Source: Brevibacillus borstelensis
GTDB taxonomy: Bacteria > Bacillota > Bacilli > Brevibacillales > Brevibacillaceae
Direction of reading: 5' to 3'
DNA: 64,000 nt
Assembly (NCBI RefSeq): GCF_003710865.1
Contig: NZ_RHHO01000011.1
Coordinates: forward strand, 1 to 64,000
Positions 34,360-43,231 of this stretch are shown here, piece by piece. Under the pieces are notes generated by a model. That model did not search any database, was not told where the DNA came from, and saw nothing but the letters and a program-made list of their open reading frames with translations. Numbering within the stretch: the first letter of the stretch is position 1; each line of letters begins with the position of its first letter. Both the position numbers and the translations under genes were made by a program.

Positions 34360-35427
34360 ATGTGGACCGGCAACGAAGTGACAAGCAAACTCGGAATCAA
34401 ACTGCCGATCATCCAGGCGGGGATGGCGGGAGGAACGACGACTCCGCAGCTGGTTGCAGCCGTCTCTCAGGCTGGCGGACTGGGCACGCTGGGAGCGGGC
34501 TATATGAGCGGCGAGCAGATTCGCACAGCGATTCGGGCCATTCGCGAACTGACCGACAAGCCATTTGGCGTCAATCTGTTCATTCCGGAAGAAGAGACAG
34601 GCAAAACAGTCCCGGGCGAAGCAGTCCGGCAGATTATGAATGAAACGAGGCGCCGTCTGGGCATCCCCGAGGACCCGGAGCTGGGAAAGGTAGCAGAGCC
34701 GTTTGAAGAGCAGATGGCCGCTGTGCTGGAAGAGCGGGTGCCTGTGTTCAGCTTTACCTTTGGCCTTTTGGACAAAAGATGGATGGCTGCGTGCAAGCAG
34801 CGCGGAATCGTCGTCATCGGCACAGCCACGACAGTACGGGAGGGCGTGGCCCTGGAAGCGAGCGGCGTGGACATGGTGGTGGCCCAGGGAAGCGAAGCAG
34901 GCGGGCACCGCGGCTCGTTTTTGCCGGATTCGCCGGACAATCTCGTCGGATTGATGGCGTTGGTTCCGCAAATGGCAGACCGGCTTTCCATTCCAGTCAT
35001 TGCCGCTGGCGGCATTATGGACGGAAGAGGAATCGCCGCTGCCTTCATGCTGGGAGCGCAGGCCGCCCAACTGGGAACAGCGTTTCTGTTGACGGAAGAG
35101 AGCGGCGCCCATCGCTTGCACAAGCAGGCGGTGCTGTCGGCCAGTGACGAGGCAACGGTCCTGACCATGGCCTTTTCCGGAAAGGCGGCCCGCGGCGTAA
35201 CCAATGAGTTCATGCAGCTGCTCGCCCCGTACACGGAAGAAATCCCGGCGTATCCGGTGCAAAACGCTTTGACCCGCGATATCCGCCAAGCGGCATCCAA
35301 GCAGGAGAGAAGCGAATTTCTCTCGATGTGGGCCGGGCAGGCCGGGGCGCTGGGCAGAGCGATGAGTGCGGAAGAGCTGGTGCGCAAGCTGGTGGAAGAG
35401 ACGGAAGAATTGTTGGGGAAGCGGTGA
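34360..35427 (+). CDS. Nitronate monooxygenase (NMO, FMN-dependent TIM barrel)
   Basis: A 355-residue flavoprotein of the nitronate monooxygenase/2-nitropropane dioxygenase family. Features are the N-terminal LPIIQAGMAGG...AAVSQAGGLGTLGAG, the catalytic-His region QGSEAGGHRG (about 180), and the FMN phosphate loop VIAAGGIMDGRG. It detoxifies alkyl nitronates such as propionate-3-nitronate. I start it at ATG 34360 because gaggag sits nine bases upstream; ATG 34336, overlapping the NUDIX stop, is an alternative. Confidence 0.87.
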   Translation: MWTGNEVTSKLGIKLPIIQAGMAGGTTTPQLVAAVSQAGGLGTLGAGYMSGEQIRTAIRAIRELTDKPFGVNLFIPEEETGKTVPGEAVRQIMNETRRRLGIPEDPELGKVAEPFEEQMAAVLEERVPVFSFTFGLLDKRWMAACKQRGIVVIGTATTVREGVALEASGVDMVVAQGSEAGGHRGSFLPDSPDNLVGLMALVPQMADRLSIPVIAAGGIMDGRGIAAAFMLGAQAAQLGTAFLLTEESGAHRLHKQAVLSASDEATVLTMAFSGKAARGVTNEFMQLLAPYTEEIPAYPVQNALTRDIRQAASKQERSEFLSMWAGQAGALGRAMSAEELVRKLVEETEELLGKR

Positions 35428-35559
35428 GCCACCCTTTTTTGAGCTGTCAGCCGGCGGCGGATGCAAAATTGTAAGGATGGTGGCCGGTGTCCCGAAAGTC
35501 TCTCGGGTTCTCACTGTTGGACCTATCGGGCAAGGATTTATCGGACAACGAATACAATG

Positions 35560-35590
35560 GCTTCGCCGATTGACCAGGCGAAGCTTTTTT
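35560..35590 (+). terminator. Rho-independent terminator, end of NUDIX/nitronate unit
   Basis: An 8-bp stem, gcttcgcc/ggcgaagc, with a 9-base loop and a T6 tract. Confidence 0.85.
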
Positions 35591-35666
35591 CTACTTTGTA
35601 AAAGTCTAATTTCGCTAACGCGATAGAGGGTGAAAGTATAAGTGCAACTAAGACCACGCCAAAAAG

Positions 35667-35686
35667 CTTGGCGTAGCCAAGTTTTC
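35667..35686 (+). terminator. Second terminator-like hairpin
   Basis: cttggc-gta-gccaag is followed by ttttct. The left arm can also pair with cgccaa just upstream (35658-35663), giving two alternative hairpins. Confidence 0.5.
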
Positions 35687-35731
35687 TAATTCCCTGCCGG
35701 CAAATCCGACATACTCTCAGCCATCGGTCAA

Positions 35732-35760
35732 TTGTTTCGCGGATGGTTATTGGTTACAAT
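35732..35760 (+). promoter_or_regulatory. Sigma-A promoter of the 35.8 kb lipoprotein gene
   Basis: TTGTTT (35732-35737) and TACAAT (35755-35760) have 17-base spacing and lie 50 bases before the start codon. Confidence 0.75.
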
Positions 35761-35809
35761 GGATTCGTTCTTGTGGACAGATTTACGGGAGACAAAGGAG
35801 ACAAAGTCG

Positions 35810-36460
35810 ATGAAAAAATGGCTCGGACTTATTCTTGTAGCTGGATTGGCCGTTTCGGCAGCGGCTTGCACGCCGGTAGAGAAGGCACCGGAGGCAGCCA
35901 TGCAAGTGAAGCCGGTCGATTTATTTGCAGGCGATGCGCAAAAATTCAAACCGTTCTTGGGACTGATGTCCGGCGCGGTTCAAGTAAAATATCGCGGAAA
36001 GAGCAACGAGATCAAAACTACGCTGGAAGTATGGGAATACGGCAAAAAGACGCAGACCCTCGGAGAGCTTGGGGAAAGCATCAGGGACAAAGATGGAAAA
36101 GAGGGCAAAGAAGAGCAATACAGCTTTGACGGGGAAGCGATCTTTTCCGTAAAGGGCAGCCAGGGAGAGGACCCGAACAAGACGCATTATGAAATCACGG
36201 TTGCCCTCATCGATAAAAACGGCTCAACCAGCAGTCAGCTTGATTGGGTCGTGGATGCCAAGCAGGTCGCCAGCAGTCCGATCGAGCTGGCAGAAGAGCT
36301 GAATTTGCAGGAAGGCGAGCGTGCCGCGGTATGGGGCATGCAGGCGACTGATGAACAAGTCATCAAGACCGTTGATTTTACACCGGAATCATTAAAAAAT
36401 GCGAAATGGGCATTGCTCGTTTTCATGTCGGCCGGGTCTGAGGAAACACCAGCGCCGTAG
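35810..36460 (+). CDS. Hypothetical lipoprotein
   Basis: A 216-residue secreted protein. The signal peptide MKKWLGLILVAGLAVSAAAC has a lipobox ending in Cys20, so the mature protein is membrane-anchored. ATG 35810 is nine bases after aaaggag and about 43 bases after the predicted transcription start. The mature part has mixed alpha/beta character with many Lys/Glu residues and no cysteine or catalytic motif I recognise. It has its own promoter and sits just upstream of the sugar-importer unit but is probably a separate transcript. Function unknown. Confidence 0.75.
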   Translation: MKKWLGLILVAGLAVSAAACTPVEKAPEAAMQVKPVDLFAGDAQKFKPFLGLMSGAVQVKYRGKSNEIKTTLEVWEYGKKTQTLGELGESIRDKDGKEGKEEQYSFDGEAIFSVKGSQGEDPNKTHYEITVALIDKNGSTSSQLDWVVDAKQVASSPIELAEELNLQEGERAAVWGMQATDEQVIKTVDFTPESLKNAKWALLVFMSAGSEETPAP

Positions 36461-36565
36461 AGTTTTTTCCCCCTGTTTGTAAAGAAATTTCGACCTACCT
36501 GCCAAAAATTTTCAAATCTATAATGATCGTACAAAGGCAAAATCAGGAAAAAAGGGGGGTCTGAA

Positions 36566-37948
36566 GTGAAACAGGCAATGAAACATGCATGGAAACAGGC
36601 GGGAGCCCTGTTGTTGATGTCATCGATGCTGGTCGTCGCCGCCTGTAGCAGCGGCGGCGGTGCCAGCACAAGCACACAGCCGCAGGCGCCGGCAGGTTCG
36701 ACGACACCTGCCGACAATTCTGGAAGCGCTGTCAAAAAGGAAGTCACCCTTTCGCTCAGACATACGCAAATCAAGGAGACCAGCAAAACAAGACTGAAGA
36801 TTCTGGAAGATGTCGTCAAAAAGACAGAAGAAAAAAATCCGGGTCTGAAAATCGAGCTGGAAGGCATGGATGAAAACGTCAACCGCGATCAAAAGCTGAA
36901 GGCGGAGATGGCGGCAGGGAATCCGCCGAAAATCTTCGAGATGTTTGGCGGAGCCGATACGAAGCTGTACGTCAAGGCAGGAAGACTGCTTGATTTGACT
37001 GACTTTCTGGTCGAATCGGGCTTGAAAGACAAGTTTGTCAACCTCGAAGAGTTCACGGTCGACGGCCGCGTCTACGGTCTGCCGATAGGCGGGTACGCCG
37101 AAGGATTTTTCTACAACAAAAAGCTGTTTGCCGAGCTGGGTCTCAGCGTCCCGAAGACATGGGATGAATTTATCGCTGTAAATGAAAAGCTGAAGGCAGC
37201 GGGAAAAGTGCCGCTTGCCCTGGCGGCCAAGGACGGCTGGGTCAACGCGATGCTGTTCAACACGATATTGGAACGAAATGCCGGGATGCCGGCCATCGAA
37301 GGGCTGGTCAGCGGCACCCACAAGTGGACTGATCCGGAAATGGTGAAGGCACTTTCCGACTATGCCTCCCTGGTGAATGCCGACTACTTTACCAAAGGGG
37401 CGCTCGGCTTGCCATACTCCGATCAGGGAGCCCAGTTCCTGCGCGGAGAGGCCGGCATGGTCTTCACCGGAAGCTGGGATGCCACTCGCTACAGCGGCGA
37501 CGAGGCGGGCGATCTGAAAGGGCAGATCGGTTTCTTCCCCTTCCCGGCGGTCAGCGGAGGAAAGGGCGACCAGACCTCGATCAACGCTGGTTACTCCAAC
37601 GGCTTCGGCTTCTCCAAAGACCTGACCGAGGAGCAAAAACAGATGGTCTATGCCTTTATCAAGGAGCATTTCAACGAAGAGGTGCAAAAACGGATGCTGG
37701 TCGAGGATCGGGTGCTCCCGTCGATGAAGCTGAGCGATCTGTCCGGTGCCGATCCATTGATTACCGAGGTCATCCAGACGATCAACAACGCCAGCAGCAC
37801 CTGGAGAGCGTATGATGCTGTCGTGCAGCCGCCGGTCAAGCTTGCCGTGGAAAATTCCCTGCAGGAGCTGATCGGCAAGGTGAAAACGCCGGAGCAGGTA
37901 GCAGAGCGTCTGCAAAAAGAGCAGGACAAGGCCAATCAGAGCAAATAA
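36566..37948 (+). CDS. Sugar ABC importer substrate-binding lipoprotein (MsmE/UgpB class)
   Basis: A 460-residue lipoprotein of the MalE-like class 1 sugar binders. The signal peptide carries the lipobox VVAAC (Cys at about 28), followed by a Ser/Gly/Pro/Thr-rich linker and the binding fold with AEMAAGNPPKIFEMFGG and YGLPIGGYAEGFFYNKKLF (hinge and ligand region). The start is GTG at 36566 after aaaggggggt. TATAAT at 36519-36524 is a possible -10, without a good -35. Downstream are two permeases, a YesM/YesN sensor pair, NagZ and NagA, so the ligand is probably an N-acetylhexosamine oligosaccharide or a muropeptide sugar. No ATPase gene is in the cluster; a shared MsmX-type ATPase elsewhere is expected. 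Confidence 0.88.
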   Translation: MKQAMKHAWKQAGALLLMSSMLVVAACSSGGGASTSTQPQAPAGSTTPADNSGSAVKKEVTLSLRHTQIKETSKTRLKILEDVVKKTEEKNPGLKIELEGMDENVNRDQKLKAEMAAGNPPKIFEMFGGADTKLYVKAGRLLDLTDFLVESGLKDKFVNLEEFTVDGRVYGLPIGGYAEGFFYNKKLFAELGLSVPKTWDEFIAVNEKLKAAGKVPLALAAKDGWVNAMLFNTILERNAGMPAIEGLVSGTHKWTDPEMVKALSDYASLVNADYFTKGALGLPYSDQGAQFLRGEAGMVFTGSWDATRYSGDEAGDLKGQIGFFPFPAVSGGKGDQTSINAGYSNGFGFSKDLTEEQKQMVYAFIKEHFNEEVQKRMLVEDRVLPSMKLSDLSGADPLITEVIQTINNASSTWRAYDAVVQPPVKLAVENSLQELIGKVKTPEQVAERLQKEQDKANQSK

Positions 37949-37982
37949 GCATTCCAAAAGGCCATAAATCAGCATGAAAAGA

Positions 37983-38011
37983 GGAGCCACTTCGCCCAGT
38001 CAAGTGGCTCC
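37983..38011 (+). other. Intercistronic hairpin between binding protein and permease genes
   Basis: A 10-bp stem, ggagccactt/aagtggctcc, with a 9-base loop is followed by ctctctta and not a real T-tract. It is a likely partial attenuator or message stabiliser that lowers permease output relative to the binding protein. Confidence 0.6.
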
Positions 38012-38055
38012 CTCTCTTACCCGATCATGCTTACTGGTGAATATGGAGGCATAAA

Positions 38056-38940
38056 ATGAACAACGTGTTGACAAGGCCGTGGCTTTTTCTTATGTTTTTG
38101 CTACCAGCAATTGGGTTGTACGTTGTATTTATGGGAATTCCGCTGGTACAGTCTCTCTATTACGCCTTTTTCCAATGGGACGGCGTGACGGAGATGACCT
38201 TTGTCGGACTGGACAACTTCGCCGGGCTGCTCGAAGATGAAGTATTTCGACGCTCCTTTTACAACAACGTGTCCTTCATCCTGTTCAGCACCTTCATCTC
38301 CATGCCGATCATCGTGGCTGTCGCTCTGCTCTTGAGCCAGGTGAGACGGTTTCAAACCTTTTACCGTACCGGCGTCTTTCTCCCGACCGTTCTCTCCACG
38401 GCGGTGGTAGGGGTCCTGTGGCTTTACATTTACCATCCGGACGCAGGGCTGCTGAACAATTTTCTGCGCCTGCTGAAGCTCGACTCCCTGACCCAGTATT
38501 GGCTGTCGGATCCCAAGTGGGCGATGATCAGCGTTTTGGTCGCCAATGCCTGGCAATGGACCGGTTTTTACGTCGTGCTGGTGCTGGCGGCGATACTGGG
38601 AGTGCCGCGTGAGCTGACGGAGGCGGCGGAGATTGACGGGGCCAATGCCTGGCAAAAAACGTGGTTTATCACGCTGCCGCTGATCCGGCCCGTCCTGGTG
38701 GTCATCTTCTTGCTCAATGTTTCCGGCTCGATGAAGGCGCTCGACATCATCATGGTGATGACAGAAGGCGGACCGTTTCAGACGACCGATGTGCTCGCCA
38801 CCTACATGGTCACGAAGGCATTCCGCGAATACGAATACGGCTATGGAAGCGCGATTGCCGTCGTGATCTTTCTGCTCACGCTGCTGTTTGCCTGGATCAT
38901 CCAGCGGGCCAACAAAAAAGAGCAGGAGGTGGAGCTCTGA
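38056..38940 (+). CDS. Sugar ABC permease, MalF/UgpA type
   Basis: A 294-residue membrane protein with six helices and the EAA loop EAAEIDGANAWQKTWFITLPLIRP (about 193-216) that contacts the ATPase. Its stop overlaps the start of the next permease (TGATG), so the two are made in equal amounts. It belongs to the importer with the binding protein at 36566. Confidence 0.9.
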   Translation: MNNVLTRPWLFLMFLLPAIGLYVVFMGIPLVQSLYYAFFQWDGVTEMTFVGLDNFAGLLEDEVFRRSFYNNVSFILFSTFISMPIIVAVALLLSQVRRFQTFYRTGVFLPTVLSTAVVGVLWLYIYHPDAGLLNNFLRLLKLDSLTQYWLSDPKWAMISVLVANAWQWTGFYVVLVLAAILGVPRELTEAAEIDGANAWQKTWFITLPLIRPVLVVIFLLNVSGSMKALDIIMVMTEGGPFQTTDVLATYMVTKAFREYEYGYGSAIAVVIFLLTLLFAWIIQRANKKEQEVEL

Positions 38941-39773
38941 TGCGCACCTGGCTGTACCGCCGGAATGTCATTCCCCACATGCTTTTGACTGTATACGTCC
39001 TCGTCACCTTGTATCCGCTCGTCTGGCTGGCGATCTCGTCATTGAAGACGCAGCGGGAAATTACAGAAAGCCCCTGGGGACTGCCGTCGAGCTTTCAGTG
39101 GCAAAACTACGTGGAAGCGTGGAAGACGGCGAAAGTGAGCACGTATTTCTTCAACAGTCTCTACATCAGCACAGTCTCCTGCATCTTGATCGTCATCATC
39201 GGCTCGGCGGCGGCGTTTGCCATCACGCGGATGAATTTCCCCCGGTTGAGCAACTGGGTCTATCAGTTTTTTCTGCTCGGTCTGGTCGTTCCGGGCGGGG
39301 CGCTGCTCATCCCGCTCTACCGGCTGCTGCAGGAGATGAAGCTGATCGACACGCACTTGTCCCTGATTTTGATCAACGCCACATTCGCTCTGCCCGTCAC
39401 GATCTTTATCCTGTCGGCTTTTATGAAGGCCATCCCGAGGGAGCTGGAGGAAGCGGCGATTGTAGACGGCTTGGGCGCGTTCGGCTTGTTTGTGCGGATC
39501 ATCCTTCCGGTGACGATGCCGGCGATCGTGACCGTATTTATTCTCAACTTTATCAATGTGTGGAACGAATTCATCATGGCACTGCTGTTTCTCTCCAAGG
39601 AAACGCTGCGGACCCTCCCTGTCGGCATGTCCGTGTTCAAGGATGCGTTTCAGACAAACTACGCGCTGCTGTCCGCGGCGGTCATGTACAGTGTCGTGCC
39701 CGTCGTGATCGTGTACCTCTTTTTGCAGCGAAAAATCATTGAGGGGGTAACGGCGGGCAGCGTGAAAGGATAA
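38940..39773 (+). CDS. Sugar ABC permease, MalG/UgpE type
   Basis: A 277-residue six-helix permease, the partner of the preceding one. The EAA loop is EAAIVDGLGAFGLFVRIILPVTMP (about 170). ATG 38940 overlaps the previous stop and follows aggaggtggag; the frame is open further upstream only as a shadow of the previous gene. It is five bases from the sensor kinase gene. Confidence 0.9.
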   Translation: MRTWLYRRNVIPHMLLTVYVLVTLYPLVWLAISSLKTQREITESPWGLPSSFQWQNYVEAWKTAKVSTYFFNSLYISTVSCILIVIIGSAAAFAITRMNFPRLSNWVYQFFLLGLVVPGGALLIPLYRLLQEMKLIDTHLSLILINATFALPVTIFILSAFMKAIPRELEEAAIVDGLGAFGLFVRIILPVTMPAIVTVFILNFINVWNEFIMALLFLSKETLRTLPVGMSVFKDAFQTNYALLSAAVMYSVVPVVIVYLFLQRKIIEGVTAGSVKG

Positions 39774-39778
39774 GCCGT

Positions 39779-41647
39779 ATGCTGCGTAACCTGCGCCATA
39801 AATTGATTGTCGCGTTTATCGGATTTATCATCATCCCGCTCTGCCTGCTCGGGGCAGTCACGTATGTTCTCTCGCAAAACGCCATTCAGCAGCGCTACGG
39901 CGAGCATACGGAAGAGACGCTGAAGGCTTTGGGCAGAAATCTCCAGTACGTTTTATCGGAGATTGGCAATGTCTCCGATGCCGGGATCACCAGCCCTGCC
40001 CTCCAGCCGTTTCTCACGGCCAACTCAACCTCGCAGGCCAACGAGCTTCTGGAGACGAACGAGGCGGAGATGGCACTGCGCCGCGTTTTTTTCATCCACC
40101 CGGCTGTGCAGTACGTAGCGTTGTACCGGCTCGATGGGCGCATGTTCAAAACGTTTCGCCCGCAGGGGCAGACGATTCCGTACGAGACATTTATCCATCA
40201 TCCGATTGTCGGGCAGGTCATCGAGAAAAACGGCCACCCCGTGTGGATAGGTCCGTATGAACAGCCTGATCTGAGCGCAAACGACAAGGTATTTACGCAG
40301 GTGCGTCTCGTCAAGGACATGAACAACTTTGACGACAGGGCCATTCTTCTGATGGAAGTGAAAATAAACGAGCTGCACCGGATGTTTTCCCAGACGCCGC
40401 TGTCCTATCGGCAGAACGGCCGCTATCTGATCGCGAACAAGCAGGGGGCGGTTCTGTACGATTCGCGAACGGAGCTGGGCGGCACCAACCTCTTGAGGTC
40501 AGCTCCGTTTCAGCCGGATCTGGAGTATCAGAGCTATCGGGGCATGCTGCAGGACGAGGACAGCCTCTTTTCTGTCTACAAGCTGCCCGCGAGCGAATGG
40601 TACCTCGTTTCCGTCGCTTCCTGGGCGACTGTCTCCCATGACAGTACGACGATTGCCCGCTGGGTCGGCGGGGTCTTGCTGCTTTCCCTGATCGCCGCAC
40701 TCCTTTTCAACATGCTGTTCGTCAACAGAATCACCCAGACGATCATTCAGATCGTGCGTTTGATGAAGCGGGCCGAGCGGGGGGACCTCACCGTTCGGGC
40801 AAAGCCGTCCGGGGACGACGAGCTGACGAGGCTGGCCGGAGGGTTCAACAGCATGGTCGGAACGATCCAGCATCTGCTGGAGGAGGTGAAGCGGGAGCAG
40901 GAGCGAAAAAAGCGGGCGGAGCTTGCACTGCTTCAGGCACAGATTCACCCGCATTTCCTGTTTAACACGCTGGAGTCGATCAATGTACTGGCGATCCAGA
41001 ATGAAGGGCACAGGGTAAGCCAGATGATTTACCGGCTGGGCAATATTCTCCGCATCAGCATCAGCGACCGGGAGCACATCCCGATCAGGCGCGAGCTGGA
41101 GCATTTGCGCAGCTATCTGGAAATTCAATCGTTCCGGTTTGAAAATCTGTTCTCCTACGAAATTCAGATACCTGTTCATTTGTATGAGTACTCGATCCTC
41201 AAGCTAACCCTGCAGCCGCTCGTAGAAAACAGCATCCAGCACGGCTTCGAGGGAATCAGCCGGCCCGGATTCATCTCCATTACAGCGGAAGAGAGACAGG
41301 ACTCGATTGTTCTCACTGTCCGCGACAACGGCAAGGGAATGACCGCAGACCAACTGGCCCTGCTGGCTGAGTCCGGCATGAGGAAGCAAGCGGAAGGGCA
41401 GGCAAAGGGGGCTACAGACGGCCGTCTGGCGAGGGACCGGAACGCGGAAAATGTCTCTTTGCAGGGACGCTCGGACCGCCGGGGCCTGGGCGTGGCCAAC
41501 GTCGCTGACCGGATACGGATTTCCTATGGAAGGGCGTACGGACTCTTTCTGTGCAGCATGCCGGGCGAAGGGACGACGGTGCGGTGCGTGATTCCGAAGT
41601 ACAGTCAGGAGGAGTTGCATGAGGCTGAACGTCATGCTGGTGGATGA
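39779..41647 (+). CDS. Sensor histidine kinase, YesM type
   Basis: A 622-residue membrane kinase. Helix 1 is at about 12-34, followed by an extracellular sensor domain of about 260 residues, helix 2 near 295-315, HAMP (AERGDLTVRAKPSGDDELTRLA), then the His_kinase (PF06580) motif QIHPHFLFNTLESIN with the phospho-His near 392. The ATPase region has PLVENSIQHGF and VRDNGKGM. A stretch of about 50 polar residues is inserted before the GLGVANVADR lid. The five-base gap behind the permeases and a 29-base overlap with the response regulator show it is part of the importer operon. It probably senses the extracellular sugar or the loaded binding protein. Confidence 0.9.
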   Translation: MLRNLRHKLIVAFIGFIIIPLCLLGAVTYVLSQNAIQQRYGEHTEETLKALGRNLQYVLSEIGNVSDAGITSPALQPFLTANSTSQANELLETNEAEMALRRVFFIHPAVQYVALYRLDGRMFKTFRPQGQTIPYETFIHHPIVGQVIEKNGHPVWIGPYEQPDLSANDKVFTQVRLVKDMNNFDDRAILLMEVKINELHRMFSQTPLSYRQNGRYLIANKQGAVLYDSRTELGGTNLLRSAPFQPDLEYQSYRGMLQDEDSLFSVYKLPASEWYLVSVASWATVSHDSTTIARWVGGVLLLSLIAALLFNMLFVNRITQTIIQIVRLMKRAERGDLTVRAKPSGDDELTRLAGGFNSMVGTIQHLLEEVKREQERKKRAELALLQAQIHPHFLFNTLESINVLAIQNEGHRVSQMIYRLGNILRISISDREHIPIRRELEHLRSYLEIQSFRFENLFSYEIQIPVHLYEYSILKLTLQPLVENSIQHGFEGISRPGFISITAEERQDSIVLTVRDNGKGMTADQLALLAESGMRKQAEGQAKGATDGRLARDRNAENVSLQGRSDRRGLGVANVADRIRISYGRAYGLFLCSMPGEGTTVRCVIPKYSQEELHEAERHAGG

Positions 41648-43217
41648 TGAGATTCATATTCTGAAAAATTTGAACATGGTCATCCCGTGGGAGATGCTGG
41701 ATATGCAGGTCGTCTCCCTGGCGCAAAACGGGGCCGAAGCATGGGCCGCCTTTCAGGAGCATCGGCCTGATCTGATTTTGTCCGACATTCGCATGCCGAT
41801 CATGGACGGAGTCTCTTTGGTCAAGGAAATTCGCGACGCGGGAGAGGCGTGCGAGGTGATCATGCTGACGGGCTTCACCGATTTTGAGTACACCCGCTCG
41901 GCGATCCGCTACGGTGTCAAGGACTACATCGTCAAACCGATCAACTATCAGGAGCTGCATGAGGTGATCGAGAGGGTAGGCGGGGAAATCCGCCAGCGCA
42001 AGCAGGCCCGCTTGCTGGAGGAAAAAGTGTGGCGGGAGTTTACCGAGCTGGCCAAGCAAAAGTACTTGTTCGATGCGCTGATGGGGCAAGCGGCAGGGCA
42101 TAGCCATTACACAATCACGGGGAAAACGCAGACGTGGGGGGAGAAATATGCAGTGTTCGTCGCCGATCTGGACGATTACCCGCAGCTTGCTCGTCACTGG
42201 AGCCATGAGGAACGCAACCTGTGGAATTTTTCCGTGCAAAACGTGCTCCGCGACAGCTTTTCCTCGGTTGTGGGAAAAGAGAGTGCCTTGGTCCTGACAA
42301 TGCGCGAGGGCGAATGGTGTTTGCTGGCGTTGAGAGAAAGTCCACTGGAGGAAGCGGAGATACGCTCCTGGGCAAGCCGCCTGCAAAAGGCCGTCTCCCA
42401 ACACCTCGCTTTCTCGATCAGCGTCGGCTACTATACGGAAATTGTTGCCGTGCCGGAGCTTTCCGCTGTCTACCAGCAGGTGAAAAAAGCGATTCACTTC
42501 GATCTCGCACGTCACGAGAAGGCGATTTTTGCTGTAGAGCCGGAGACATCGCAAGAAAGCGCCACCGGGTACAACTGGTGGAGTCTTCTCGAAGAGCTGC
42601 TGTCCGGTTTGAAGCGGCATGACCTGGCCTCGATCAAGCGGACGCTTTCCCGCATGCGAGATGACCTGCAGCCTACGTCCAGATATTCGCTGACGCGGAC
42701 GGAGCAAATCCTGCGCTATTATCTGCTCCATCTGGTGCGGGAGATGAAGGACATGCAGATTATCACCGGACAGCTTGAGGAGCTGGTCTGGATGAAGCTG
42801 GAGCGGGCGCAGGGGATCAGGGAGCTTTTGCAGGTCATTCATCAGGTCCTGGAGGACAGCATCCGGGAAAGCGTAAAAAAGAAGACCGGCGACGTGCTGA
42901 TGATCAGGGCGATGGAATACATCCAAAAGCACCTCACCCGGGATTTGGGCGTAGAAGAGGTGGCCGGGCATCTCGGCATCAGCTCCAGCTACTTCAGCCT
43001 TTTGTTCAAGCAGCATACGCGGCTCACTTTTGTCGAGTATTTGACACAGCAGCGAATGGAGCGTGCCCGTTTTCTCCTGTCCATGAGCGGAAAAACCATT
43101 CATGAAATCAGCCGGGAAGTGGGCTATCCGGACCGGCGGTATTTTTCCAAAGTATTTCAAAGGAACATCGGACTTACGCCGTCGGAATACCGCGAGCAGG
43201 CAGCACAAAAAGAATGA
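41619..43217 (+). CDS. AraC-type response regulator, YesN type
   Basis: A 532-residue response regulator. The receiver domain has the phospho-acceptor D56 in LILSDIRMPIMDG and the conserved Lys in DYIVKPINY. A central helical region of unknown fold follows, and the C-terminus (about 430-530) carries two AraC helix-turn-helix motifs (VEEVAGHLGISSSYFSLLFKQ and HEISREVGYPDRRYFSKVFQR). It is the cognate partner of the overlapping kinase gene and should activate the importer and amino-sugar genes. No direct-repeat operator was identified. Confidence 0.9.
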   Translation: MRLNVMLVDDEIHILKNLNMVIPWEMLDMQVVSLAQNGAEAWAAFQEHRPDLILSDIRMPIMDGVSLVKEIRDAGEACEVIMLTGFTDFEYTRSAIRYGVKDYIVKPINYQELHEVIERVGGEIRQRKQARLLEEKVWREFTELAKQKYLFDALMGQAAGHSHYTITGKTQTWGEKYAVFVADLDDYPQLARHWSHEERNLWNFSVQNVLRDSFSSVVGKESALVLTMREGEWCLLALRESPLEEAEIRSWASRLQKAVSQHLAFSISVGYYTEIVAVPELSAVYQQVKKAIHFDLARHEKAIFAVEPETSQESATGYNWWSLLEELLSGLKRHDLASIKRTLSRMRDDLQPTSRYSLTRTEQILRYYLLHLVREMKDMQIITGQLEELVWMKLERAQGIRELLQVIHQVLEDSIRESVKKKTGDVLMIRAMEYIQKHLTRDLGVEEVAGHLGISSSYFSLLFKQHTRLTFVEYLTQQRMERARFLLSMSGKTIHEISREVGYPDRRYFSKVFQRNIGLTPSEYREQAAQKE

Positions 43218-43231
43218 GGGAGTGGAGCGAA

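Larger units (their letters stand above)
35428..35809 (+). other. Gene-free region with two hairpins and a promoter
   Basis: No coding sequence is recognised. It contains a small hairpin cccgaaag..ctctcggg (about 35493-35509), a clear terminator (35560-35590), a second terminator-like hairpin (35667-35686) and the promoter of the lipoprotein gene (35732-35760). About 130 bases lie between the nitronate gene stop and the first terminator, long enough for a structured 3' tail or a small RNA. Confidence 0.5.
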